Shown one piece after another: positions 46,807 to 58,943 of a stretch of DNA of 64,000 bases; position 1 is the stretch's first letter; each line of letters opens with the position of its first letter. The position numbers and the translations under genes were made by a program. This DNA is from Typha latifolia. Lineage: Eukaryota; Streptophyta; Magnoliopsida; Poales; Typhaceae. The notes below the pieces were generated by a model. It made no database searches. It saw only the letters and a program-made list of their open reading frames with translations, and had not been told where the DNA came from. The stretch covers positions 18,068,704 to 18,132,703 of the forward strand of contig CM034099.1 of NCBI GenBank assembly GCA_019914945.1. The letters run 5' to 3'.

Positions 46807-49341
46807 CTAACTAACAGGAATTGCTGCTTCAATCGATGAATCATTTCTCTGTTTAGCATCAACCGCAGAGTCTGTTATATTCTCTGAACTCTCATCTGGA
46901 GGAGCTGCTGTTTCCGGAGAATTTACAACTGGTTCTGCCCTAAACATCTCATCATTTTCTAGATTTGATATCTTTTCCTTGGACTCTCCTTTGAGCAAGC
47001 CCACTACGTCAATCATTGATGGTCTCTTTTCAGGCTTGCTCTGTGCACAAATTAGTCCAACAAGCACTAACCTCTTCAATTCTGCCTCGATGTAATTACC
47101 ATTTAGCTTCGGGTCAGCTATTTCATTGAACCTTATCTCTCTTGCCAAAGGAAGAGCCCAATCGTTGATCGCTACCTTTTGTGTTGGATTCGATATTTCT
47201 ATGGGTCTTTTTCCACTGGCAAGCTCTAGAAGGAGAATTCCAAAGCTATAGACATCGCAACTCTCAGAGGCTTTCCCAAACATGGCATATTCTGGTGCGA
47301 GATATCCTAGAGTGCCTTTTACCTTTGTTGTAACATGTGTAGCACCGTCAGGAATAAGCTTTGCAAATCCAAAATCAGCGACCCGCGCCTGAAAATCTGA
47401 GTCTAGCAATACATTACTTGCTTTTATGTCCCGATGGATTATATGAGGCGTAGTGTGGTGAAGGTAACTGCAGAACAATAAAAGCAATTATATTACACAA
47501 GTGATGCTATAATAGTATCAAGTAATACCAATAGCATATATGAGTTATTACACAAGTGGTGCTATAATAGTATCAAGTAATGCCAATAGCATATATGAGT
47601 TTATTACTTACGCAATCCCCTCAGCTGATCCTATAGCAATAGACATTCTCCTGCCCCAGTCAAGAAGGCATTCTGCAGAGTGCGTGCCATGAAGATGAGA
47701 GAGCAAGCTCAGATTGGGCATGTAGTCATACACTATGAGGCGTTCCTGCCCCTCAGCACAGTATCCACGAAGACTCAGAAGGTTCTTATGCCTTACTCTT
47801 CCCAAAATCTCAACCTCAATGGCAAATTCTAGTTCAGCCTTGTTGCTCCAAACTTTCAGTCTTTTTACAGCAATCTATATCCAAGATAGAGCATTGACAT
47901 TAAATTTGCTGATAATAGGAAACAAAAGTTACTGCACCAGTAATTGATAAAATTACTAAAAGCACCAAGTTTAGAATATGTTATATTGCCTTCGTAACTG
48001 ACTTGATCAAGGGCTTATTAACTAACACCAAGAGGTGGAAGAAAGTTGATTGGCATTTTAGTTATGTGTTCAACCTAAGGAAGATCATGAAAACAACCTC
48101 TCTATCGCTTAATATTTTAAAATTTGCTCAAAAGAATAGCTTTCATCGCTGGTCGTAGCATTATGGACAACACACTGGCAGCGTAGGAAGTGGCCCATTC
48201 AATGACCGTCAACAATTGCACGCTCATTCTTTCAGATTTGTTATGACAGTAATATTTTACGGCTGATTACTAATTTCCATGTAGATTAACACTTTTCTCT
48301 TTTTAACACTCCATAGTTCTACTTTAATTGATATAATCATATATTTGTTGATAAAATTATGATCTATAAGAATAGGAGCTGGCATTCATAAGATCCATCA
48401 TTCATTATCATGGTTCATTGCAATCAACGACGACACATGTGCACCTATCCATTATTATGTTGCATTATTATAATAAGTTCCTCAATTAATTGTGATCTAT
48501 TATGTGCATATCTGCAACAAAATATAATCGTCATACAAGGTTCGGTCTGATAGTCCATGATTGGCATCACCAACTTATGAGTATGGTAAGCGATACCACA
48601 TTTATAGTTCTTCATTGTTGAAAAAGGGCGCCCACATCCGCAAAGCTTTTGCCAACGATGATATAGAGAAGAAAGCTGTCTATAGTCTTACCCAGTTAGC
48701 CCTATGCTGTAAAGGCAATTTGCCAATATCTATGTCTAGAACCTATCCAGCAGGGTCCAATATGGCAAGCCTTATTCACTTTAAGTCGACTTGGTCAAGA
48801 GATGTAAGCTTACTTGGAATAAGTAGTACTACTAGAAAAAACAAATCGTCATATAGTGCCCAATTCTTACTTCCCACAAACTCACTAATTAGTTGGACAA
48901 CAAATTGATAAGCATTTGACAACTACAAATAAGAGAGAGACACAAAAGCACCAAGAAATTCTTAACAAATCTAAGAGATAAGAAACAATGGAACAGTATT
49001 GATAAGATACCTGAGAGCCATCCCAGAGCTGGCCCCAGTAGACACTGCCGAACCCCCCTTCGCCAAGCTTGTTGTCGTAATTGAAGCTATTGGTAGCCGA
49101 ATGCAGCTCCTTTAGCGAGAAAACCCTCCACTTGGTCGCGTTCTTGCTCCCCTGATCACTCCTACATAACCAAAGTTACCATTTTTATCACAACACCAAT
49201 CAGAAAAACCCCCAAACTAAGATCGACAATCGCATCTCCCTGACCAAAATCAACCACAAGATAGCTTCTTTCCCCAGAATAACGAAGACCCAACAGAAGA
49301 ACGTACCAATTTCCGCAGCAAAAGAAGGAGCTGAAACCCAT
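46807..49341 (-). CDS. PTI1-like receptor-like cytoplasmic kinase (At3g15890 type)
   Basis: Minus-strand exons, in order: 49341-49307, 49161-49011, 47874-47612, 47467-46807 (1110 nt, 369 aa). A Ser/Thr kinase without signal peptide or membrane helix. The N-terminus MGFSSFFCCGNW fits N-myristoylation at Gly2 and palmitoylation at the two Cys, so plasma-membrane attachment is likely. Kinase motifs are complete: GEGGFGSVYWG loop, IAVKRL lysine, HRDIKASN catalytic loop (an RD kinase), DFGFAKL, GTLGYLAPEYAM, CDVYSFGILLLEL, and KRPSM near the end. A C-terminal tail of about 60 residues is acidic and Ser/Glu-rich. Family members named PTI1-like act in signalling downstream of surface receptors; the substrate here is unknown. 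The second intron (47875-49010) is long. The 5' leader has a (GA)n tract at about 49455-49479. Confidence 0.93.
47492..47601. repeat. 55-bp tandem duplication in kinase intron 3
   Basis: Two adjacent 55-bp copies (47492-47546, 47547-47601) that differ at two positions (GTGATG against GTGGTG; ATACC against ATGCC). It lies in the 144-bp intron between exons 3 and 4 and fills most of it, close to the donor side. Confidence 0.9.
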
Positions 49342-49702
49342 CTGAGAAGAAAGCTTGTGATGCTTCAAAGTTCAAATAGAGATGTCTTCCCCGGATGCGT
49401 GTTTCTTGGGTTTCTCTTCTCCTTGTTGATCTCAGAAGGAAAAGAAGGGAGAGCGAGAGAGAGAGAGAGAGAGAGAGAGGATGGCGGAGCAAATTAGAAA
49501 GAGACAGAGATTACGCAAATTGAAGAAGAAAAAGCAACGGCTTACCAAACAGCTTACAGCTTTCGGTGGCGGCCTTTTGCTTTCTACTTCTTATTTTTGT
49601 CTCAATCATTGTATTTTGGGTTGTGATCACTCGCGGGAACTCACTCTTTTTCAGTCACGCGGTTTCTTTCTCTAATAAGTTTCCTTCTAAGAAAATATTA
49701 CA

Positions 49703-49738
<36 letters not shown>

Positions 49739-50282
49739 TATTATTATTATTATTATTACTACTACTACTACTACTACTACTACTGATTAGGCCTCGGTTA
49801 TCTAACAAAAAAATAAAAAAATAAAATTTCTAGCATCTTAGCAAATAAGTTCAACGTTTTATTTAACATATAAAACACTAATCTTGTCAGCACTTAAATC
49901 TGTGCTAAAACACTGCTAAAATCTTTATATTACTGTTATAATAGACACACCTAACTACAATACCTCGTTAGCATAGTTTAGCCTACATCTCCTAAATAAA
50001 TTTTTTTTTATTAAGTATTAAGTTCGGAAATGAGATAATTCTGAGTATGTAAATTTCTATGGAGACCTATTCTACTCAAATACTCTCATATTACACCCTT
50101 CAAAGTATACAAGTTTATAATTTACTCGTTGAAACTGTCTGTTGTTGAGAAACCTAACAATAACTAACAGCATACACAATAATTATACAAAATTATTAAT
50201 TTTATATAATTCAAAATGTAAATCTTACCCTTTTAAACTTAAGATGGAAAACGTAATTTCATGGGTGTCATCCACTGCAATG

Positions 50283-50332
<50 letters not shown>

Positions 50333-52458
50333 GGGCCCCTATGCAATATTTCCAGAGAATTAGTCTGCAATAGTAGTATTTAGTTGGGTAGATTAAGAAA
50401 ATTAATTTGATTTGCAAATTATTATGCAAGTGATAGGTGCACCTAAATGTCCAAAAGTAGATCTCTCTCCTTAATTATTCTAATCTTTGGTACGCCTACC
50501 AAATCATTGGACGGTGTAGTAGAAGACAAGTCGCTAATGCTTACATAGGACGAAAGTTAGATGGCAAAGAAAATCTAGTTGTAAGACTGTTCCTATTTGG
50601 CCCACAATTATTCAGGGAGGGGTAGTTTAGTAATTTCAATTTTCTAGAAAATGACCTACACTAGTGCATTTGTACAATATTTTTGTTATAAGATCTCTCT
50701 TGTTCACTCCCTTTTTAATCTAAGTTAAGATAAAAATGCTCTTAGATTTAGGTTAAAGAGGATTATTTTGTATGAACATATTTAGATTTAGGTTTAAGAG
50801 TGGAGTATACTAAATATTAGAGGGGGCTAAGTATATTATTTTATCTAATTTTGTACAAAAAAATTAATGGCTCTAAAGAGAGAATGTTACAAATATGAAA
50901 TTTATATGAAAAAGAACAAGAGTTGATTAGTTATATCTTATATGAAGGACTACATAAGCTCCAAAGGAACATCAAGAACCCTAGAGTTGAAGACCAATTG
51001 GAGAACCAAATTAAAACTAGTTGGGTTAGTCTCCATCCTTATGCAGCTTTCTAGGCTGTAGTGGGGCAAAATATGCCTTGCATAATTAGATCTTCTAAAT
51101 GTTTCCAAGCATACAGATGAATATATATATAAAAAAAACTTAGGATGAGATTAGGTGTGACAAAAGGTCAAATAATGTCGACCATTGAAGACTAATTATA
51201 CATTGAGCACAACAATATAAAAAGGAATACTATGCAAAGTTGCAAACAAACCCATCAACTCCAAAGAAAATTATCATTTTGACTTTGTCATCATGGGCCC
51301 ATGATAAAGGTGATGGGAGTTCCAAAGGTGATCAAGTTTGATAAAGATTTAGCACTATTATGTGGTAAATTGTGTTGATTCTAAGGCATATTATACATTC
51401 ATCATTTAATGGCTTAAGTTATTAAAATTATGATGATATCACAACCAAAACTTTCAAGAATCTTGAGTTTAAAAGTTATCAGGGGGCTTTTAAGTTTAAA
51501 GTGGTAACTTAACAAGCCCTATTGCTAAAACCTAATCAAACCAAGGAGCAGGTAGATGATAATTTAATTATGAAAGATGCTCTGCTTGTAATTAACTTCT
51601 ATATCACTCCATCAGTTGTATTAAGTTCCAATAGATCTAAGAAGAATCTGACTTCATGATTCATCTCCTGACCTTGTCCATTCATAGACGAATCTTTTCA
51701 TATACAATAAAAACTGAATCACAACCAGATATTGAACAACCATCTAATTCAAATATTTCATTTTTATTTAACTTTTGATGTGTTAAAGATACAAAACTCT
51801 TCTTTTTTATCAAAAATATGAAGCATAGCGACCACCACTACTGCATCAACAAAATTCCGACAAGGGATGGATTGAACCATGTGCTCAAGAGGTGGTCTCT
51901 CTTGTTGTTTATTGATCTAGATATTTAACTTATATTAGCGAAAATGGCTTACAAATTATATATATTATTGCCTAAATAATCATAGGCATGAAACTAGGGG
52001 AAGATTAATATTACATAAAGTTATGAGAATATCTCAAAGAATGTGCTTCCCCAAATATTAGGTGATAAAATAATTATTTCAAGTACCAATAAAAGTCATG
52101 ACTAGGTTTGAACATTGACAAGATGGTGATCATTTCCTAGTGAGGGTGTAAATGACAAGAGAAGCAGCAGTAGCAGAGCTTTTATTCTTGGAAGCTGATA
52201 ACTAATTAAGTGTTGTTTATACATCTAAATGACTAACTTTCAAGATAACAACAGCAGGAAAAGCTAGCAAAGACAAGTACAACAATGAGAACATTAACCT
52301 TACACTGAAGTCTAGGCCATAGACATGATAACATTCAAACAGGAAGAGATAAGAAACATTTAATAATCTATTAAAACACAGACAGTACTGACCACAAACA
52401 AAAAAAAAAAAAAAAAAGAGAGAGGAAGAAAAAAGAGCACTCGATCTCCTTCTCTTTC
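49342..52458. other. Intergenic, microsatellite-bearing
   Basis: Kinase promoter and leader to about 49600, then AT-rich DNA with a compound (ATT)n(ACT)n tract at about 49707-49784 and an (AT)n tract at about 50285-50329. No coding feature is visible from 49800 to 52400. The right end should hold the Aux/IAA 3' UTR, with an A-rich stretch near 52400. Confidence 0.5.
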
Positions 52459-53283
52459 TTAGCCAAGAATCTTGAGACGCTTAACTGACCGGATGAAAGC
52501 CCTGCAACAAGATTGAACAAAAAAAAAAAATTAAACAAGATGAACTAAGAAGGCGAGACTATGCGTTCATGGATGTTGATATTGATCTTAATGGAAATTT
52601 AACTTACTCCCATGGCACATCTCCAACCATCATCCAATCTCCATCCGCATCTTCGTAAGTGACCACACACTGGTCGTGGTGGTGAGCAGAGTCCATGCTG
52701 ATCATCTTTCCATCTGAGTAATTAAGCGACCAAATGAGTAATTTAAGAGGGAGGAGATAGATGTGATGTGATGTGATTTTAATTTGATGGTTAATTAACT
52801 ACCACGATGCTTCGCAAGGTTCGGAAACATCTGCCCCAGTGTGTTGAAGAGTGCTCCATAGGAGTGGTGAAGAGAGAGGTCCACCTTCCTCCCAATGGCT
52901 ACTCCTTTCATGTTAACCTTCACATAATTCACTCCATTGACATCATTCCTGAATCCATTGTTGCTCCATTTCTCGCACCTCTTTCGCGCGAATTTGATCG
53001 GCGGCCACCCCACCAAGACGCTGCTCTCACTGCCATTCCACATCAATCCATCCTCAAAATGTTAACACTAAGCAACAAAGTAAAACCGAGCGGTATTCCA
53101 CTCCATGAGGACCTCCTCCTCCTACTGATCGGCTTACCTGTTGAAATTATCGTCGTCGCTTTCGACATTCTTGACAAAGAGAGGCAATGTGGTCTTCGCC
53201 GGAGTCTCGTCGGATCCTCTCTTCCTGCACAAATGGGACGAGGCGTCGTTATTGGGTAAAGCCAGTCCAAGCTCCAACTCCAT
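52459..53283 (-). CDS. Auxin-responsive Aux/IAA repressor
   Basis: Minus-strand exons: 53283-53138, 53029-52803, 52713-52608, 52501-52459 (522 nt, 173 aa). A short nuclear co-repressor that binds ARF transcription factors and is degraded with auxin and TIR1/AFB. All four domains are present. Domain I: EAR motif LELGLAL at residues 3-9, for TOPLESS binding. Domain [16 protein letters not shown], with the GWPP degron core intact. Domain [23 protein letters not shown], with the key PB1 lysine. Domain [22 protein letters not shown] (acidic OPCA side), then [10 protein letters not shown] at the stop. The acceptor at 53029 is chosen because the AG/T join restores the frame just before the degron; a second in-frame AG eight bases on would drop a few Ser/Glu residues. 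It is a canonical, auxin-degradable member and small for the family. The subgroup number cannot be assigned. Confidence 0.93.
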
Positions 53284-53444
53284 AGTATTGTTTCCTTTAT
53301 TAGTATCAAATATTCGATGGCCAAGTAAAGCTATATATGTGTATGTATATATGGATATTAGACAAGTAGCCGAGGCCTAGGAGCATTGGAATGAGAGTAA
53401 GGGAATAGAGGGGTATCAAAGGGAACAGTGTGTTGGGCTTTTAG

Positions 53445-53450
53445 GAGACA
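53445..53450 (-). promoter_or_regulatory. Auxin response element TGTCTC upstream of Aux/IAA
   Basis: GAGACA on the plus strand, so TGTCTC on the gene strand, 162-167 bp upstream of the Aux/IAA ATG. This is the classical ARF-binding site and fits the known auxin induction of Aux/IAA genes. A single hexamer can occur by chance. Confidence 0.5.
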
Positions 53451-56400
53451 ACCAACAGCAAGTAAAGTTCATGGTTTAATCCTAGGGAGGCAAATCACTA
53501 CTTTTTTGCCCCCCCAGACATGGTCCACTTCCTTTATTTCTGTACTAAAAATTGTCCTGTTATTAGTTTGTTAATGAACAATTACTGTATAAACAAGTTC
53601 GTTTAACTATATATATATATATATGTAAAGCTAATTTAAATACCTTTGAGTAATTTTTTGAGGTTAAAGTAGAAGATATAAGAGAAAACCGAACTTTAAA
53701 AATCAAAATAAGGAGTATTTAAAAATAATAAAACTGTTTGGGTGAAAATTAATTCATAGTATTCTCCAGACAAAACAAAACATTAAGGACGAATATTCAT
53801 GACATGATTTAAATGATAATAAAACAAAAACTTAAAAGGTGTTTTTGGAAGGCAAATTAGTGTGGGAGATAGTAACTCTGCTACTTCTCTAGTAATTTCC
53901 TTCTCTGAGCCAGTCAGTCGTAGAGTCATGTGGGTATGTTTCCACTTTCTTGTGGATTAATTAGTTGGGCTCGGAGACCGAGGGAATCTGAACTCATGCA
54001 AATTAATAATATCCAAGTGGGGCCAGGATTCAATCCCTAGCTCAGTGATTATTGTGCTTCACCTGCTTGTGGTCAAGATTTATGAGTTTGATTTCATTGG
54101 TATTCTACATCGGACTGTCACATATGTATGTATGTATGATTCGAATTTATTATGATTTGTTTTTTAAAAGGGTTAGTAATTTGTCTGACTTATATATATA
54201 TATTAGAGAAGACTATCCCTATTATCTTAACTTATGATTAGTCTTAATAGAAACTAATTAGCTGGTTGCATTAAAACCTTATAAAATTATGGCATGCATG
54301 CGTGAGAAACTTTGGACTAGATGATTTATATAACACCTACCACTATACACGTGTCCCTCACATGGGTAGAATTCTTGTATGTAACTTATTGGTCAATATT
54401 TCAACATAATATATAAGAGAAAACTCACATTTTAATAAATAAAACAAACAAAAAAAAACTTATAACACCAAAGGTCATAATAAGTTCAAAAATACATATC
54501 TATAAAAAAAATCTTAACACCCATGCAAGGGCTATGAGCCACCAAACTTAATTTACATGAATAAAATATAATAAGAAAAAAAACTAAAACTAGTTTTCGT
54601 CAGATTTTTCACAAGCTCCAAGTCATCTACCGATATAAAAATATTTTCACCAAAAGTGATGAGCATAAAGCCCCCAAGTATACATTTCTACGGTCTAAAA
54701 GTAGTATAAGTAAATATGTAATAGTAGTTAAATATGAATATGCATGTCATGATCAAAATGAATGCATTCACACTACTTACTCATCATATTTATCTAATGC
54801 GGATATGCATTAGCAATCTACAACACGACATGCATCAATCTAGACTATCGAGTTCTCAAACTCAAGCTCATATTGAGCTCCGCCCATAAGCCAAGTTAAC
54901 ACTTCACCACGTAATAAGCATCACTTCAGACCATTAGGTCTGTAACTCATGCTCATATAAAGCTACGCTCGTAGGCCACATCAGTATTCACACCTAACTA
55001 TATAATACCCATAAGTGAGGATAAATCCTAGCGGTAGAATAGCTAGCTTATCACCCGACGAACAACATGACTGATTGTCTACCACCGTAAACTATAGATC
55101 TCAATCGTAAATCAATCACATAGGTCAGTATTGCACATCGATATTATCATCCGAGCCTTCGGCTCCATATCATTATACCACAACACGAAAATTATGAGTC
55201 GCCACTCACGGACTCCCTCACCCTACATCATTGGGTACTGCTAGGTCTACGTCATTCTACCATTCACTTTCTAATTTAAACACCCTAAAAGGTTTGACTC
55301 TCGTCAATTGAAAGTAAATTATCTATTGCTCAGCGAAATGACTGTCTGTGATCAACAAACTCAGACCTCAAACGTGGGCCATAATATAAAAATATAATAA
55401 TATCCCTTGCCCCTAACTTTGGCTGGAGAGGTGTTATGTACTATTGAGATGTAAAAGTCACTCACTTTATGATCGTGCAAGTGTGCAAATGGCAAGATAT
55501 TATACAACACAATAAGCATAATGAAACATACTTTATTATTATGTATTGCATGCTATCATACATGATCATGCCCAACAGATATGCATAGAAATCATAATAC
55601 ACGTAATCTTACTAAACATCAAATAAAATTGGCATGCACAATATGCATTACTGACAATAAGAAAGCGTATGCACATGTATGATGTGGATTTAAGGTATTG
55701 TATTCTTTACATTACTCCTAGATTATATAAGTTTTACTTGCTTGACGTTGCAATACTAGCTGTAACTATGCCATAGGATAATCTTCATAGGGTAAGGAGT
55801 CCACCTCGATAAGGAACGTAATAAAAAGCATAAGCACAATATTTCTATCACTATAGTTAAATAATTTTACTGACGTTCACTATAGGTTTGAGTAGGTCAA
55901 TTTCATAATTCTTACATTTATTAATCAAGTAGAGCTAGTATAGCCGTACCGACGCCTAACATATTTTTTAAAAGTAATTTAAAATAACTTACCTTAAATT
56001 AACATTCCACTAATTATTATTATCAATTTATAGTAAATCCCATTATCCATATTTAATTAATCATCTTTGTTAAATAGATCAATTTGCTTAGAACTCTGAT
56101 GCGTTCTTAAGTTAAGCCCTAGTTGTTTTTTTTCAGGTTAAATAGTTGTCGGACATAATATCTAGCGGCCATCCATTGGTTGGAACCTTGTTAAGCCCTA
56201 GTTATTTTTTCTTTATTATCTGATCTGTAATCGTGTGTCTAGATGAGATGTACACTGTTCATCAATACAATATCATACCATATATTTTCGCAGTACGAAA
56301 TATCGATAATTTACTTATCATTTTCTTTGTATTATCCTGCATTCTTTCTAGTGATTTCCTCAAGTAGAAAAAACTTGATGATATAGTTATTATTAAATAC

Positions 56401-57226
56401 CTCTACAACTACAATCTAGTTCTCCTAAATCTTGACTCCTTGTCATAATCCGACATGACATGACTCAAATATATCCTTCTTTTTTTTTTCTTTTTTTCCT
56501 AAGAAGAGTAGCTAGCATTTGATTATTTTATCCTCGAGATGCATCCCATGAGCATGGCACTAGTAAGGCCGTCAGAGTCCCATAGTAAAGTAAAGGATCT
56601 CGAAGCCCCAAATATGCCATCCTATTTACCTCTGCCAACAATTTCTAATTATCTTCCAATTAGTTACTACTCATATATATATAGAGAGAGAGAGAGAGTC
56701 TATAAGTTTCATGATTAAAAGACAAAAAGGATATAAGATCTAGTAGAAGGGAACAACTCCCTCGGGCACAGCGAATTCCTCGTGCATGGCGTTTGTCTTT
56801 GTCCCCGTGGGTGTTTCCCTTGACGTACACGATCACATTAATCTATGTATAAATTCTAAAACACTTGGTTCCAAGGGTAAGAGAGACAAAAGGCACTGCC
56901 ATTGGCTTCTACTTTAGAAGAAATATTAAATAGCCATTACAGCTACCTGTCGAGGTCCCATGGCTTTGCTTCAGGAGACCGTTCTATGTGGTTCATGGTA
57001 CGTGGATTCTTACAACTTATTATCAATTATAATTCCATCGTCGGCGAGGATTCATGCATGCACGCAGATATTAATTAGAGTTCGTATGATTCTAGAGCCA
57101 GAGACGTATCTTGGGTTTAAAATTTAAAATTGTGGCAGAACTTTTTTTAATTTTAATTGCTTGTGTACAGGCGGATTCGATACATATTTATCTACATTTA
57201 AGATAGTGTCATGAGTGCTGTTTAGA

Positions 57227-57266
<40 letters not shown>

Positions 57267-58943
57267 CAAGTAAAATAGAAAGGCTTTGGATGGAAGCTTC
57301 ATGTGTAGGTTATGTGCATGCCTTTGCTAGCTGCAAGTTCTATACTTGTATGCTTGCAGTGGAAGGAGCAAAGAGCCGAATCTTTTTGTCCAACACCTTA
57401 GCTGGTCGGCAGAGGTCTTTAATGTGGGCTGTTGAAGTTAGAAGAATGTCAGAAAAAGAGCTACGTACGAGGGTGGTTCTTGTTTTTAAGGCCTAGTCAA
57501 CAGACTGTCAAAATAAACATGCAGCTTTAGCTTTGCTCATGCTAGGCTTTGTTATTCCAAATTAAATTCGAGCCGAGCCTGAGTCCGATAAATTTAAATA
57601 GAGCTAATCATAAATAAATAATTTGGCTCAAAATTTATCTTAAACAGAGCCTAAACATAAGCACCTAACTTATTTATACCCATAATCAGTTCATAGTAGT
57701 TGTATAATAAGCTATGCGTGGATAATGAATTCATAGGAGAGCTATCCGCAATCTACTATTCATGAGAAGACTTATCGCTTTTGATTTTGATTGTAGAATA
57801 ACTTCCAAACTAATTTAGTTATACTAATTTATTAAATTTCCATAAGAAAGTTTTTTGCATTTAAATCGGTACAGTAGTGTAATTATTATATTTAATGTGA
57901 TGTGACATTTATATTAAAATAGAGGAGAATAGTGAAATTACTTTGAAATTTGATGATAATTTACACCAATTGATCAAATACCCTTTAGTTGATGGATGAA
58001 GTACTAACACATAATACTAATTAAAATAACTTTTAGTTTGTTAAATTTTTATGAGAAAAGTGCCCTACTAGTCTGGTTTTAATATGTAATACTAACATAT
58101 AGTTATCCAATATTAGTTAGTACCTATTTAACTACTAAATTAACTATTATCTTTTTAACTCTTGAATGAAATGTTATACCGTTTTTCTGAAGCGTAGTTA
58201 TTAAAATGTATAATCTTAGAGGATATTTGACTCAACTAAATTATATATTTTTATTATAGAAAAACAATTATATTATCTCAAAAAGGGAGCAAAGGGAGAT
58301 ATTCTGCGTGTTCCTATACAAAATATCTAAAAAATTGAGTGTCTAGAACAACGCCAAAAGAGAAATCGTGAGCCTAGGTTTGCTAAACAATGCGCAACTG
58401 ATTAATCTCTCTAATTAGTTGAAAATAAATAAAACTATTAATAAAAGTAGTTTTTATACATTATATTCTAACACGCCTTATCACTTTTGTGCTAAAAATT
58501 ATTAATGACCTTAAGAAATAGACTTGATTTAAATAGATGAAGATTTTATTTTTTTTAAATGATAAATAAATTCGACGTGATTCTAACTCGGAAACTCTAT
58601 TATGATACTATGTTAACTCAATAATTATTCTAAAAGCTTAGGTTGTTAGAAAATAATAATTTTTATATCATATATTTCCAAGAGGCCAGATATATATAAT
58701 CTAGGATTTTTTTTATTCTTTTTATTTTGGTGTTTGCTAATAGATATCTTTCTAGCCATGTACATAAGAACAAAATAAACCTCAACGAGGCTTTGGATTC
58801 ACTCCATCAAATAGGGCCTAAGTATTGGGCCCACTTCCTGGGCCGGGCTAAGCTTGATCCAAAAGTTATTGTCCGATATTGGACATAGCTATAGGCAGAA
58901 TGTTGATCAGTTTATGAGACATTTTGCAAAAACCACCTCGAAA
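53451..58943. other. 5.5 kb repeat-like intergenic region
   Basis: No gene seen. About 54440-55480 has a less AT-rich, irregular composition with a diverged tandem dimer (54841-55013), which suggests an old transposable-element remnant. (AT)n runs lie at about 53612-53626 and 57226-57266. A 93-aa open frame at 57215-57496 begins in the AT repeat and has no domain. The last 150 bp should be the BRIZ-like promoter. Confidence 0.45.
54841..55013. repeat. Diverged tandem dimer, about 87 bp per unit
   Basis: Unit 1 (54841-54926) and unit 2 (54927-55013) align along most of their length: AGACTATCGAG with AGACCATTAGG, AACTCAAGCTCATAT with AACTCATGCTCATAT, and CCCATAAGCCA with CTCGTAGGCCA. It may be part of a larger satellite-like or retroelement-derived block. 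Confidence 0.55.

Noticed and set aside
49481..49675. 64-aa basic open frame (start AEQIRKRQRLRKLKKKKQ)
   Set aside because: It sits in the kinase promoter next to a GA tract, with low complexity and no downstream gene structure.
57215..57496. 93-aa open frame
   Set aside because: It begins in an AT microsatellite and has no recognisable domain or promoter.
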